From: Puerhibacterium puerhi
GTDB lineage: Bacteria > Actinomycetota > Actinomycetes > Actinomycetales > Cellulomonadaceae
Length of the DNA: 64,000 nt
Assembly (NCBI RefSeq): GCF_009846865.1
Contig: NZ_WUWN01000016.1
Coordinates: forward strand, 17,903 to 81,902
Reading direction: 5' to 3'
Below, piece after piece: positions 39,944 through 47,355 of the stretch; position 1 is the first letter of the stretch, and each line of letters begins with the position of its first letter. The notes beneath the pieces are model-generated. The model searched no databases, was not told the DNA's origin, and saw only the letters and a list, made by a program, of their open reading frames with translations. Both the position numbers and the translations under genes were made by a program.

Positions 39944-40377
39944 TGGACACCCGGTTCTGGAAGAAGGTCGAGCCAACGGGCTTCTGCTGGAACTGGGCGG
40001 CGGGGCGAGATCGTGACGGATACGGCCGCTTCGGGCTGAACCGCGTAAGCGTTCTCGCCCACCGAGTCGCTTACGAGGCGCTCGTGGGTCCGATCCCGGC
40101 CGGGCACCATCTTGACCACCTGTGCCGCAACAAGACCTGCGTGAACCCGGACCATCTGGAGCCGGTCACGGCGGCCGAGAATATGCGTCGGCGGAACGCC
40201 ATTCTCACGCACTGCAAGAACGGTCACGCCCTAGAGGGGAGCAACCTCAAGGTTGATCGCCGCGGCCATCGCTACTGCCGCGCGTGCGGATCGAACAACG
40301 CGCGACGATATAGAAGGAGAATGGCTGGCGCCATGCGCAACCCAAATTCTGAGACGAAGGCATTGGAGTACCTGTGA
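39943..40377 (+). CDS. HNH homing-type endonuclease
   Basis: 144 aa from ATG 39943 (a GTG at 39940 is alternative). CWNWAAGRDRDGYGRF and VLAHRVAYEALVGPIP precede the HNH core HHLDHLCRNKTCVNPDHLEPV, followed by CKNGHALEGSN and CRACG zinc knuckles, the layout of free-standing phage HNH homing enzymes. It lies between two paralogous genes and may have spread with or caused their duplication. Confidence 0.88.
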   Translation: MDTRFWKKVEPTGFCWNWAAGRDRDGYGRFGLNRVSVLAHRVAYEALVGPIPAGHHLDHLCRNKTCVNPDHLEPVTAAENMRRRNAILTHCKNGHALEGSNLKVDRRGHRYCRACGSNNARRYRRRMAGAMRNPNSETKALEYL

Positions 40378-40799
40378 CCGACACTCTCAAGCTCGACCCG
40401 GCGGTCAAGGAGGAGTGGCTGGAGGCCCTCCGCTCCGGGAAGTACAAGCAGGCCCGCTCGGCTCTGCACGACACCCGAACCGATAGCTACTGCTGCCTCG
40501 GCGTTCTTTGTGACATCGCAGCGAAGCACGGTGTCGGCGGGTGGGACACGAAGAGGCCGGCCGGGGACAAGCTCGTGTACGTCGACCCCGACGGCATGGT
40601 GGGTTACGGCTTCCCGCCCGAGGGGGTCGTGGACTGGGCGCACGGCGGCTATCGGCCGACTGAGGAGGAGCCCGAGCCCTTCGGCGTGCCCGCCCCCAGC
40701 CCCGACGCCGACGGCACGTTCGTCAACCTCTGGGAGCTCAACGACAACTACGGCTTCACGTTTGAGCAGATCGCCGACGTGATCGAGAAGAACCTGTAG
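40374..40799 (+). CDS. Conserved phage protein (YCCLGVLCD family), copy 2
   Basis: 141 aa, GTG overlapping the HNH stop. Paralogue of the 39449 product: LDPAVKEEWLEALRSGKYKQ, SYCCLGVLCDIA, ELNDNYGFTFEQIADVIE. The middle differs, with an acidic Pro-rich loop (RPTEEEPEPFG). Unknown function. Confidence 0.75.
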   Translation: MTDTLKLDPAVKEEWLEALRSGKYKQARSALHDTRTDSYCCLGVLCDIAAKHGVGGWDTKRPAGDKLVYVDPDGMVGYGFPPEGVVDWAHGGYRPTEEEPEPFGVPAPSPDADGTFVNLWELNDNYGFTFEQIADVIEKNL

Positions 40800-40801
40800 C
40801 C

Positions 40802-41068
40802 ATGCTCGATGTCGAAGAGCGCGAAGACGTCGACATCAACCTCGGCGAACAGATCCCTTGCGACTGGGCATGGTCCGAATGCCGCGAGGATGTCTCCTTC
40901 ATTGGGCGGACGAGTTGCTGCGGTCGCGAGTTCTTCGCATGCGCCGGCCACAAAGCGCTCGCCGACGAATGGAAGCGCCTCATTGGCTCGATCAGCCCGG
41001 TGCTGTGCGCGCACTGCAAGCGGCTGAGCCGTCCCGGCGAATTCCACTACAAGTGGAGGGCGATCTAG
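40802..41068 (+). CDS. Small zinc-binding-like phage protein
   Basis: 88 aa, ATG. Cys residues in CDWAWSEC, TSCCGREFFACAGH and CAHCKRL suggest one or two zinc sites. Unknown family. Confidence 0.65.
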   Translation: MLDVEEREDVDINLGEQIPCDWAWSECREDVSFIGRTSCCGREFFACAGHKALADEWKRLIGSISPVLCAHCKRLSRPGEFHYKWRAI

Positions 41069-41220
41069 TGGCCAAGGAGGATTCCGGTCCCAAGTCGGAC
41101 GTGTGGGCGAACAACGTCGTCACCGCGGCCAAGGAGGCTTACAAGAAGAACCGCCCGCCCAAGCTCACCAACGAGCAGCGGGTCCACCTCAAGACGCTTC
41201 TGGGAGCGGCTAATGAGTGA
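41068..41220 (+). CDS. Small basic hypothetical phage protein (50 aa)
   Basis: GTG overlapping the previous stop (TAGTG). Lys-rich helices (VTAAKEAYKKNRPPKL; QRVHLKTLLGAA). Overlaps the next gene by 8 bp. Confidence 0.55.
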   Translation: MAKEDSGPKSDVWANNVVTAAKEAYKKNRPPKLTNEQRVHLKTLLGAANE

Positions 41221-41374
41221 AGAGATTGCAGGCAAGCTCCACTTCAAGGGAGACCTGCGCGAGCGCCAGTTCGGCATCGCCGGCCCTGCCACCAACGGCG
41301 CGATGTTCGAGGCCGTGATGACCGAGTACGACGAGGACCGCGACATCACGACGGTCTTCTACCGCGAGTTCTAG
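41213..41374 (+). CDS. Small hypothetical phage protein (53 aa)
   Basis: ATG 41213, GGGAG 7 nt upstream. A compact beta sequence (KLHFKGDLRERQFGIAG; DITTVFYREF). Unknown. Confidence 0.55.
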   Translation: MSEEIAGKLHFKGDLRERQFGIAGPATNGAMFEAVMTEYDEDRDITTVFYREF

Positions 41375-41392
41375 TCCCACGGGAGGGGATGC

Positions 41393-41998
41393 ATGAAGAA
41401 GAAGATCATCGGCGCTCTCGGCGCCGCCGCCCTGGTGTTCGCCCTCGCAGCCTGCGAGGAGGGCACTGCCTCAGACAAGGCCTACGACGAGATCGCCAAG
41501 GAGGCGAGCGGTCGGCAGCCCTACAAGCCTCAGAACGACGTCGAGTACAACAACTACAACAAGGCCCAGGAGCTCTACGACGACCCGTCGTCGATCATCT
41601 GGTGCACGACCACGTGGGGCAACGCCTCCGCGCCTCTCGTCACCGTGCCCGTCGCCGGCAAGCTCACCTCGTCGTCGGTGTCCTACTTCCCGAACTACTC
41701 GCCCAAGTGGTCGAACAACAACGGTGGCCTCCTGGTCGAGAACCGCTCCGTGGACGGCATGTACCACGGCAACCCGCCCGGCTACCGCTACGGCTTCACG
41801 CCCGGTGGTCAGTATGTCGACTTTTTCAACATGCCGACCGTCTGCACCACGGCCCTGACGGAGTTCCAGCGCCAGTCGACGGAGGTCTCGATCTCCAACG
41901 ACGACGTCGCCGCTCAGCTCCAGCAGCGCGCCGAGGACGCCCTCAAGGCGGGCAACGCGGACGAGGCCCAGAAGATCCTTGAGGAGGTCGCCAAGTGA
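41393..41998 (+). CDS. Prophage lipoprotein
   Basis: 201 aa, ATG, strong GGGAGGGG. Signal peptide MKKKIIGALGAAALVFALAA with lipobox LAAC (Cys21), then a secreted domain with WCTTTWGNASAPLVTVPVAG and VDFFNMPTVCTTAL; Cys71 and the later Cys may pair. A C-terminal helix ends DEAQKILEEVAK. Proteins of this type are frequent in actinophages. Phage lipoproteins often block superinfection, which fits a lysogen-expressed gene but is not shown here. Confidence 0.82.
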   Translation: MKKKIIGALGAAALVFALAACEEGTASDKAYDEIAKEASGRQPYKPQNDVEYNNYNKAQELYDDPSSIIWCTTTWGNASAPLVTVPVAGKLTSSSVSYFPNYSPKWSNNNGGLLVENRSVDGMYHGNPPGYRYGFTPGGQYVDFFNMPTVCTTALTEFQRQSTEVSISNDDVAAQLQQRAEDALKAGNADEAQKILEEVAK

Positions 41999-42315
41999 CG
42001 GCACGCATCGTCGCGATCCGGGATGACGGATCGCAGGCGGACGTCACCGAGGGTGTGCAGATCGCCTACGACCTCCTTCGCCAGTCCCTCGACTGGGGCT
42101 CCGGCTTCCTCGACACCCAGGAGGTCGACGCCGTGATCCGCCTGTCCGAGGCGTGCGACTTCCCTGACTTTGAGCAGCTCATCGCTGAGGTCTGGCGCAA
42201 GCGGTACGCGGACAGCATCCCCTACGAGGAGCGTTACACCACGCGAATCCCGAGCCAGCCCACGACAGAGCAGCGCGAGGCGTTCCTCGCGGGCATCCGA
42301 AAGGAGAGCGCATGA
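41995..42315 (+). CDS. Hypothetical phage protein
   Basis: 106 aa, GTG overlapping the lipoprotein stop. Acidic helical protein (IAYDLLRQSLDWGSGFLD; FDFEQLIAEVWRKRY-like). No family; perhaps a cytoplasmic partner of the membrane proteins next to it. Confidence 0.6.
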   Translation: MTARIVAIRDDGSQADVTEGVQIAYDLLRQSLDWGSGFLDTQEVDAVIRLSEACDFPDFEQLIAEVWRKRYADSIPYEERYTTRIPSQPTTEQREAFLAGIRKESA

Positions 42316-42734
42316 AGCGACTCATCTGGAGCGCCATCGGCATCTTCGTTGCCATCGCGGTAGGCGGCACGCTCCTGGGCTTCGGCCTGGGGTGGTTCAA
42401 CCGCGGCGTCGAGGTCGTCAGCCCGACGAACGTCACGGAGCAGCACCGCCAGGTGATCGGCAAGTACGAGGCGATGCAGGCCGCGGCCAACAACGCGTGC
42501 TCGGCCCAGCGCTCGGAGTCCAGCGAGGACGGCCCGACCCTCGTGGAGGGTCCCGAGCTCGCCTACGCGGCCACCGTCCGGTCCATCGCCGCCGACTACA
42601 ACCGCCGCATGGAGAACCTCTTCGAGGCGAAGCTCGTGGCGCCGGCCGGCTACCCGGACGAGGCGCCGTTCATCGACCAGGGGCCGGACACCGACTGGTG
42701 CGCCGTGGCCGCAGACCTGGCGGTGTACCCGTGA
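42312..42734 (+). CDS. Membrane-anchored phage protein
   Basis: 140 aa, ATG overlapping previous stop. N-terminal membrane helix (IWSAIGIFVAIAVGGTLLGF), then an extracellular helical domain (QHRQVIGKYEAMQAAANNAC, SIAADYNRRMENLFEAKLV) with two Cys. Similar proteins with a single N-terminal anchor are common in actinophages. Unknown role, probably envelope-related. Confidence 0.7.
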   Translation: MKRLIWSAIGIFVAIAVGGTLLGFGLGWFNRGVEVVSPTNVTEQHRQVIGKYEAMQAAANNACSAQRSESSEDGPTLVEGPELAYAATVRSIAADYNRRMENLFEAKLVAPAGYPDEAPFIDQGPDTDWCAVAADLAVYP

Positions 42735-42928
42735 GCGCGCTCGGCCTGGTGCTTGGCATCGCGCTGGCGCTTGGAGTGGTGTTGCTTGCGCTCGGCGCCA
42801 TCTCGATGGAGTGGCTTGACGTCAACCCCCAGGCCCTGTTCCCTCCCGTGTCTGCCATCACGGGCTTCGTCATCCTGGTTGCCGTGGCGCTGGTCTCGGC
42901 AATCACCGGCACCAAGGTTGGAGGTTGA
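42731..42928 (+). CDS. Two-helix small membrane protein
   Basis: 65 aa from GTG overlapping the previous stop. Two membrane helices (LGLVLGIALALGVVLLALGA; SAITGFVILVAVALVSAI) with a short acidic loop. Could act with the anchored protein and lipoprotein before it. Not near the lysis genes, so I do not call it a holin. Confidence 0.65.
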   Translation: MSALGLVLGIALALGVVLLALGAISMEWLDVNPQALFPPVSAITGFVILVAVALVSAITGTKVGG

Positions 42929-42932
42929 TGAG

Positions 42933-43376
42933 TTGACCAACCGCACCATCACCATCGAGCACAACGGCAAGACCTACACCGGCCACATCGGCACGATCAA
43001 GAGCACCTCGCTCGGCATGGAGGGGCACGGGGTCTGGGTCGCCTTCCTCCACACCGAGTGGCTGGGCGGGGGCGTCGGGGTCGGCGGCTACGTCCTCGAC
43101 ACTCCGCAGGAGGCGGCCGAGGACGAGCACAAGCGTCGCATCGGCACGGCGTTCGGCATGGACCACGTCATGCAGATCGTCGAGACCGTCGGCGTCGACA
43201 CGTGGGAGCAGCTCACGGGTCGCCAGGTCATCGTCCTGTTCGAGGGCGACGGCGGCTGGGGGGCTCAGTCGAAGGGCATCGCCGGCCTTGTCAACGACAA
43301 GGTGTTGATCCTTGACGAGCACGCCCAGGCGTGGCGCGACGGCGAGTTCAAGGCTCGCGAGAAGGAGAGCGCATGA
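42933..43376 (+). CDS. Conserved phage protein of unknown function
   Basis: 147 aa from TTG 42933 (GGAGG 8 nt upstream; the nearby ATG is out of frame). N-terminal beta domain with YTGHIGTIKSTSLGMEGHGV and a Gly-rich hairpin (WLGGGVGVGGYVLD), then a domain with FGMDHVMQIVETVGVDTWEQ and VLFEGDGGWGAQSKGI. I have seen the first block in other actinophage proteins without a function. Confidence 0.65.
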   Translation: MTNRTITIEHNGKTYTGHIGTIKSTSLGMEGHGVWVAFLHTEWLGGGVGVGGYVLDTPQEAAEDEHKRRIGTAFGMDHVMQIVETVGVDTWEQLTGRQVIVLFEGDGGWGAQSKGIAGLVNDKVLILDEHAQAWRDGEFKAREKESA

Positions 43377-43585
43377 CCGCAGAGACCGAGAACCTGACCC
43401 AGCACGTCGAACTCGCGGGGGAGCGGGACGCTGGCGGAACCGTCGTCGTGCGCATCCTGGCGAGCGAGGATGTCGACACCTTCGAGGCGCTTCTCACGGC
43501 GCTCAACATGGTGTCGCCTGAGCGGCTGGCACCCACGCTGATGGAGCTGGACCCTATTCGCTTCGCCGAGGCGGTGGGGGAGTGA
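43373..43585 (+). CDS. Small hypothetical phage protein
   Basis: 70 aa, ATG overlapping the previous stop. Acidic; strand GGTVVVRILASEDV then helices. Close to the integrase and a possible recombination-directionality or control protein by position only. Confidence 0.6.
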   Translation: MTAETENLTQHVELAGERDAGGTVVVRILASEDVDTFEALLTALNMVSPERLAPTLMELDPIRFAEAVGE

Positions 43586-43812
43586 GCGGCCTAGCAAAGG
43601 TCATGCTCGACCAGACGGAGAAGGCCCGGCTCATCCACAAGCTCTCGGGCTTCGACGACCACGAGCTCGTCCTCATGCGCGCCGGCGACGTCCGGGCGCT
43701 CCTGACGTTGATCACGGCCCTGGCGACTCCGGAGCCAATCGCGCTCTCGCGCGAGGAGGCGGACCGGTTCGAGATCAACGTGAAGGCGGATCGGTCGGGG
43801 CGTTCCATCTAG
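43582..43812 (+). CDS. Small hypothetical phage protein
   Basis: 76 aa, GTG overlapping the previous stop. Helical (DQTEKARLIHKLSGFDDHEL, VRALLTLITALATPEPI). Last gene of the rightward arm, ending just before the terminator. Confidence 0.6.
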   Translation: MSGLAKVMLDQTEKARLIHKLSGFDDHELVLMRAGDVRALLTLITALATPEPIALSREEADRFEINVKADRSGRSI

Positions 43813-43824
43813 CAGCACCACACG

Positions 43825-43884
43825 GGCGGGGACCGCCCTTCCTAGACGCTCACGCAGCGTCCGGGGAGGCGGTCCCCGCCTTTT
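43825..43884 (+). terminator. Terminator at the end of the rightward arm
   Basis: GGCGGGGACCGCC (43,825..43,837) and its exact complement (43,868..43,880) followed by TTTT. The 30-nt loop contains the stop codon of the converging integrase gene, so the structure also covers that gene's 3' end. Confidence 0.8.
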
Positions 43885-45274
43885 CGTGTTTCCAGGCCCA
43901 CTGCACTCGCTCGATGCCCTGCACCCCAGGCTTGAGCTCGATGTCGAGGAGCCACCTGATCACCGCGCGCTTGCGCTCCAGGTCCAGCCCCTCCCACATC
44001 TGCGCGGCGTTCGGAGCGCCGGCCAGCCCATCGAGAGCGTGGCCGCCCGCAAAGGTGCTCAGGCGGGCCTCCACGGCCTCCAGGCTCTCGCGGGCACGAG
44101 CGGTGCCAGCCACCATCTGTTCGCGCGTCAGAAGGCCTTCTGCGTAGTCCACGGCGAGACCGTTCAGGCGCTCCTCCAGGAACGCCTTCTTCGCCCGCAG
44201 CTCGTCCACCTCGGCGTTCTTCTCGCCCGTGTGCAGGAGGTCGGCGCTGTCTGGGTCGGAGAGGAACTCCACCACGAGCGTCGAGACGTAGGCGTCCAGG
44301 TCGGGACGCTTGATCAGGGTGCATCCCTTCCCCTGGCAGCGGTAGATGTCCGTGCTGCGGTTGGAGCGTGCGCGGTAGGTCACGTGCGAGCCGCACTTGC
44401 CACAGCGGACGATGCCTGACAGTAGGTAGATCGGCTTCGGCCCAGGCTTGTTGGGCATGCGCCTGGAGCGGACTATCGACAGGTAGGCCTCTTGCTCGTC
44501 AACGGTGACGATGGCCGGCCACTGGGCATCGCCGACGATGCTCCCGTTGTACTTCCGTCGACCCGAGATCCGCGGGTTGCTCAGCACCCATCGGACGGAC
44601 GTGGCCGTCCACTCCGCGTCGCGCTCCTTGGCGTCCTCCTTGCGGAGGTACTCGTGCCGGGCGCTGCGGATCCCGAGGTCGTTCCAGTGGCGGGCGATGG
44701 CGCCCGTGCTCACGCCGGCCAGCACGTCCTTCATCGCCTGTCGGATCAGCTCCGCCTCGGACTCGCGCACGGTCATCTGGTCGTGCTCATAGCCGAAGGG
44801 GCGGAAGCCGGGGGTGGGGCGCCCTTGCCCTGCCCTCTGCTCCCAGGCGGCCCGCTGGCGCTCAGCCTTGCGCTCCACCTCAGCGCGCGCGACGGCGGCC
44901 AGGATGCGGGCGATCATGCGCCCGGTGTCGGTGGTCAGGTCGATGTCGCCCGTGGCCGTCGCGATGGCGACGTTGTGCTTCTCGGCCAGGTCGATGATCC
45001 GCTCAAGATCCTTCATCGAGCGGGTCAGTCGGTCCAGCGCCCAGGCGACCACGACATCCACCTGGTCCGTCTCGATGGCGTGCAGGACCCGCTCCCAGCC
45101 GGGGCGCTTCTTCTTCCCGTACGCTGAGATCGAGTTGTCTTCCTCGATGCCGACAAGGGTCCACTCCCGGGACTCGGCGAGGGCGCGAATGGCGCGAGCC
45201 TGCCGATCAACGGCCAGCCCCTCGCCCGTCGAGTCGAGGGAGGCGCGTGTGTAGCCCAGTGCTCGGATGACCAT
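43850..45274 (-). CDS. int: Large serine recombinase (phage integrase)
   Basis: 474 aa from ATG 45274. Resolvase-type catalytic domain, res 5-150: GYTRAS with nucleophile Ser12, VVVAWALDRLTRSMKDLE, and ARAEVERKAERQR leading into helix E. Recombinase domain about 160-270 (GFRPFGYEHD, GIARHWNDLGIRSA-like). Zinc ribbon with CGKCGSHVTYRARS and CQGKGC about 300-330. Coiled coil about 350-420 (VDELRAKKAFLEERLNGLAV). It integrates and excises the phage between att sites; excision needs a directionality factor not identifiable here. No ribosome binding site; a -10 (TACGCT) ends 6 nt before the ATG, suggesting leaderless mRNA. Confidence 0.95.
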   Translation of the reverse strand: MVIRALGYTRASLDSTGEGLAVDRQARAIRALAESREWTLVGIEEDNSISAYGKKKRPGWERVLHAIETDQVDVVVAWALDRLTRSMKDLERIIDLAEKHNVAIATATGDIDLTTDTGRMIARILAAVARAEVERKAERQRAAWEQRAGQGRPTPGFRPFGYEHDQMTVRESEAELIRQAMKDVLAGVSTGAIARHWNDLGIRSARHEYLRKEDAKERDAEWTATSVRWVLSNPRISGRRKYNGSIVGDAQWPAIVTVDEQEAYLSIVRSRRMPNKPGPKPIYLLSGIVRCGKCGSHVTYRARSNRSTDIYRCQGKGCTLIKRPDLDAYVSTLVVEFLSDPDSADLLHTGEKNAEVDELRAKKAFLEERLNGLAVDYAEGLLTREQMVAGTARARESLEAVEARLSTFAGGHALDGLAGAPNAAQMWEGLDLERKRAVIRWLLDIELKPGVQGIERVQWAWKHEKAGTASPDAA

Positions 45275-45326
45275 GTTTAGAGCGTACGGCAGCGATGCTC
45301 TAACCTCCACACCTTCCTGGAGGTGT
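45275..45326. other. Prophage-host attachment junction (att site)
   Basis: Between the integrase ATG and the first codons that match lactate-oxidase homologues (TFLEVFSR, from 45,311). A perfect 6-bp inverted repeat, ACACCT/AGGTGT (45,309..45,314 and 45,321..45,326), is centred at 45,317; serine-integrase att sites usually show such partial symmetry around the crossover. The other att half lies outside the window, so the core cannot be fixed. Confidence 0.65.
45281..45286 (-). promoter_or_regulatory. Integrase promoter -10 (TACGCT)
   Basis: 6 nt upstream of the integrase ATG, so transcription would start at or next to the start codon. The -35 position (about 45,304..45,309) falls at the attachment junction and has no TTGACA-like sequence. 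Confidence 0.45.
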
Positions 45327-45808
45327 TCTCCCGCTCCACCCTGACGTGGGACGACCTGGCGTGGCTGCGGCGTCGCACGGCGCTGCCGATCCTCGTCAAG
45401 GGCGTCCAGCACCCCGACGACGCGCGCCGGGCGCTGGACGCCGGCGCCGACGGCGTGGTGGTGTCCAACCACGGCGGGCGCCAGGTCGACAACGCCGTCG
45501 CCTCCCTCGACGCGCTGCCGGGCGTCGTCGACGCCGTCGGCGGGCGCGCGCCCGTGCTGTTCGACTCGGGCGTGCGCACGGGCGCCGACGTCTTCGTCGC
45601 CCTGGCCCTGGGGGCCGACGCCGTCCTGCTCGGGCGCCCGTGGGTGTACGGGCTCGCGCTGGCCGGCGCCGCGGGCGTGCGCGCCGTCGTGGCGCACGTG
45701 CTGGCCGAGCTCGACATCACCATGGCCCTCGCGGGTGCCCGGACCGTCGCCGAGATCGGGCCCCAGCACCTCGCGCCCGCCTCGGACCGCCAGGCGGCCG
45801 GCGGGTGA
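45308..45808 (+). pseudogene. 5'-truncated FMN-dependent alpha-hydroxy-acid oxidase / lactate 2-monooxygenase
   Basis: About 166 C-terminal residues of a normally ~390-residue enzyme that oxidises L-lactate or similar acids with FMN. Conserved parts present: LPILVKGVQHPDDA, GVVVSNHGGRQVD (catalytic His and substrate-binding Arg) and LFDSGVRTGADV with LLGRPWVYG (FMN phosphate). The N-terminal half is missing exactly where phage sequence begins, so the prophage has split the gene. The 5' part should be at the far left att site. No start signal suggests that the remnant is expressed. Confidence 0.9.
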
Positions 45809-45866
45809 CCGCCGTGGCCAGCGCGCCGCCACCCGTCGTTCACCCGGCTCGGGCAGACTCCGCGCC

Positions 45867-47294
45867 ATGAGCGACGTCACGCCCACCGCCGCCGCACCGT
45901 CGGGGCCGCCGGGGGCCGAGCCGACCACCCCGCCGACCACCCCGCCCGCCACGGGCCTGGAACTGCGCACGGGCGCCGTGCCCCGCAGGCAGGTCGCCTC
46001 GTGGGCGCTGTGGGACTGGGCGACGCAGCCGTTCAACTCCGTCATCGTGACGTTCGTGTTCACGGCGCTGTACCTCACCGGGAGCTCGTTCCTGCCGGCC
46101 GAGGTGGCCGCGCTGGACGCCGGCGACCCGCGCCGCGAGCAGGCGCTGGCGGGCCTGACCAGCGGGCTGGGGGCGTGGATCACCGTCGCCGGCGTGCTCG
46201 TCGCGCTCCTGGCGCCGGTGCTGGGGCAGCGCGCCGACGTCGCGGGGCGGCGCAAGGCGTGGCTCGGCGGCAGCACGGTCGCGCTCGTGGTGTGCATGCT
46301 CGCGCTGTTCGCCGTGCGCGCCGACCCGGCGTACTTCGTGCTCGGCGCCGTGCTCATCGCGCTCGGCAGCGTCGCGAGCGAGATCGCCGGGGTGAACTAC
46401 AACGCCATGCTGGTGCAGGTGGCCACGCCGGGCACCGTCGGGCGGGTCTCCGGCCTCGGGTGGGGCCTGGGCTACGTGGGCGGCATCGTCGCGCTCGTGC
46501 TGGTCGTCGTCGCGGACCTCGCCGACTGGTGGGGCATGCCCACCGACGACGGGCTGCCCTACCGCGTGATCGCCGTCGGCTGCGCGCTGTGGGCGGCGGC
46601 GTTCGCCTGGCCGCTGTTCCGCTACGTGCCCGAGGCGCCGGCGGCGGACCGGCCCCGGGTCGGCCTGCTGCGCGGCTACGTCCGGCTGTGGCGCGACGTC
46701 GTCGAGCTGTTCCGCACCTCCCGGCCCACCTTCTGGTTCCTGCTGGCCAGCGCCGTGTTCCGCGACGGCCTGGCGGGTGTGTTCACCTTCGGCGCGGTGA
46801 TCGCGTCGGTGTCGTTCGGCTTCGGCTCCACCGAGGTGATGGTCTTCGGCATCGCCGCCAACCTCGTGGCCGGGGTCTCGACGATCGCGGTGGGGCGGCT
46901 CGACGACCGGCTCGGCGCGCGCGCCGTGATCATCGCCTCGCTCACGGGGCTGGTCGTCGCCGGCCTGGCCGTCGTGGGGCTGCACGACCTGGGCAAGGGC
47001 GTGTTCTGGGCCGGGGGCCTGCTGCTGTGCTGCTTCGTCGGCCCGGCCCAGGCGGCGTCCCGCTCGTTCCTCGCGCGCGTGACGCCCGCCGGGCGGGAGT
47101 CGGAGATCTTCGGCCTCTACGCCACGACCGGTCGCGCGGCGTCCTTCCTGGCGCCCGGCCTGTGGACGCTGCTCATCGCGCTGACCGGGGCGACGATCTG
47201 GGGCACGCTGGGCGTCGTCGCGGTGATCCTCGCCGGCCTGCTGCTCATGCTCGCCGTGCGGGACCCCCGCGCCGCCGGGGCGGCGCGGGGGTGA
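45867..47294 (+). CDS. UMF1-family MFS transporter
   Basis: 475 aa from ATG 45867. About 12 membrane helices. The start (VASWALWDWATQPFNSVIVT) is the signature of the UMF1/Atg22-like group, ASW-LWDWA--PF, followed by VLVALLAPVLGQRADVAGRR, the MFS loop 2-3 motif. Substrate unknown; relatives are proposed amino-acid or drug exporters. CAGACT lies 7 nt before ATG and there is no ribosome binding site, so a leaderless transcript is likely. Converges on the FAD oxidase. Confidence 0.85.
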   Translation: MSDVTPTAAAPSGPPGAEPTTPPTTPPATGLELRTGAVPRRQVASWALWDWATQPFNSVIVTFVFTALYLTGSSFLPAEVAALDAGDPRREQALAGLTSGLGAWITVAGVLVALLAPVLGQRADVAGRRKAWLGGSTVALVVCMLALFAVRADPAYFVLGAVLIALGSVASEIAGVNYNAMLVQVATPGTVGRVSGLGWGLGYVGGIVALVLVVVADLADWWGMPTDDGLPYRVIAVGCALWAAAFAWPLFRYVPEAPAADRPRVGLLRGYVRLWRDVVELFRTSRPTFWFLLASAVFRDGLAGVFTFGAVIASVSFGFGSTEVMVFGIAANLVAGVSTIAVGRLDDRLGARAVIIASLTGLVVAGLAVVGLHDLGKGVFWAGGLLLCCFVGPAQAASRSFLARVTPAGRESEIFGLYATTGRAASFLAPGLWTLLIALTGATIWGTLGVVAVILAGLLLMLAVRDPRAAGAARG

Positions 47295-47318
47295 CCCCGC
47301 CCGGCAGGCCCGCCGGGA

Positions 47319-47355
47319 CGTGCCGCCGGCCCGCCCTCAGCCCGCCGGCGGCACG
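47319..47355. terminator. Hairpin between convergent genes
   Basis: CGTGCCGCCGGC (47,319..47,330) pairs with 47,344..47,355 (12 bp). Partly inside the end of the FAD oxidase gene; would serve transcripts from either side. No T-run. Confidence 0.55.

Larger units (their letters stand above)
1..45310. mobile_element. Integrated siphophage genome (left end outside window)
   Basis: A contiguous block of phage genes: terminase, portal, capsid, tail, lysis, recombination nuclease, dozens of tiny overlapping accessory genes and a serine integrase. It ends beside a 5'-truncated host oxidase gene. The right boundary lies between the integrase start (45,274) and the first host-like codons (about 45,311). 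The left boundary is not in the window because the first gene runs off the edge. Late genes read leftward from about 27 kb and accessory genes read rightward, so the gap at 27.0-28.6 kb is the likely packaging junction of the virion genome. The module looks intact apart from two frameshifted small genes. Confidence 0.95.

Noticed and set aside
42731..42928. Second holin
   Set aside because: Two-helix topology fits, but it is 40 kb from the lysis genes in the accessory arm; the call would rest on topology alone.
45308..45808. Complete short alpha-hydroxy-acid oxidase gene
   Set aside because: Homologues are about twice as long; the missing half ends exactly at the phage border and no start signal is present.
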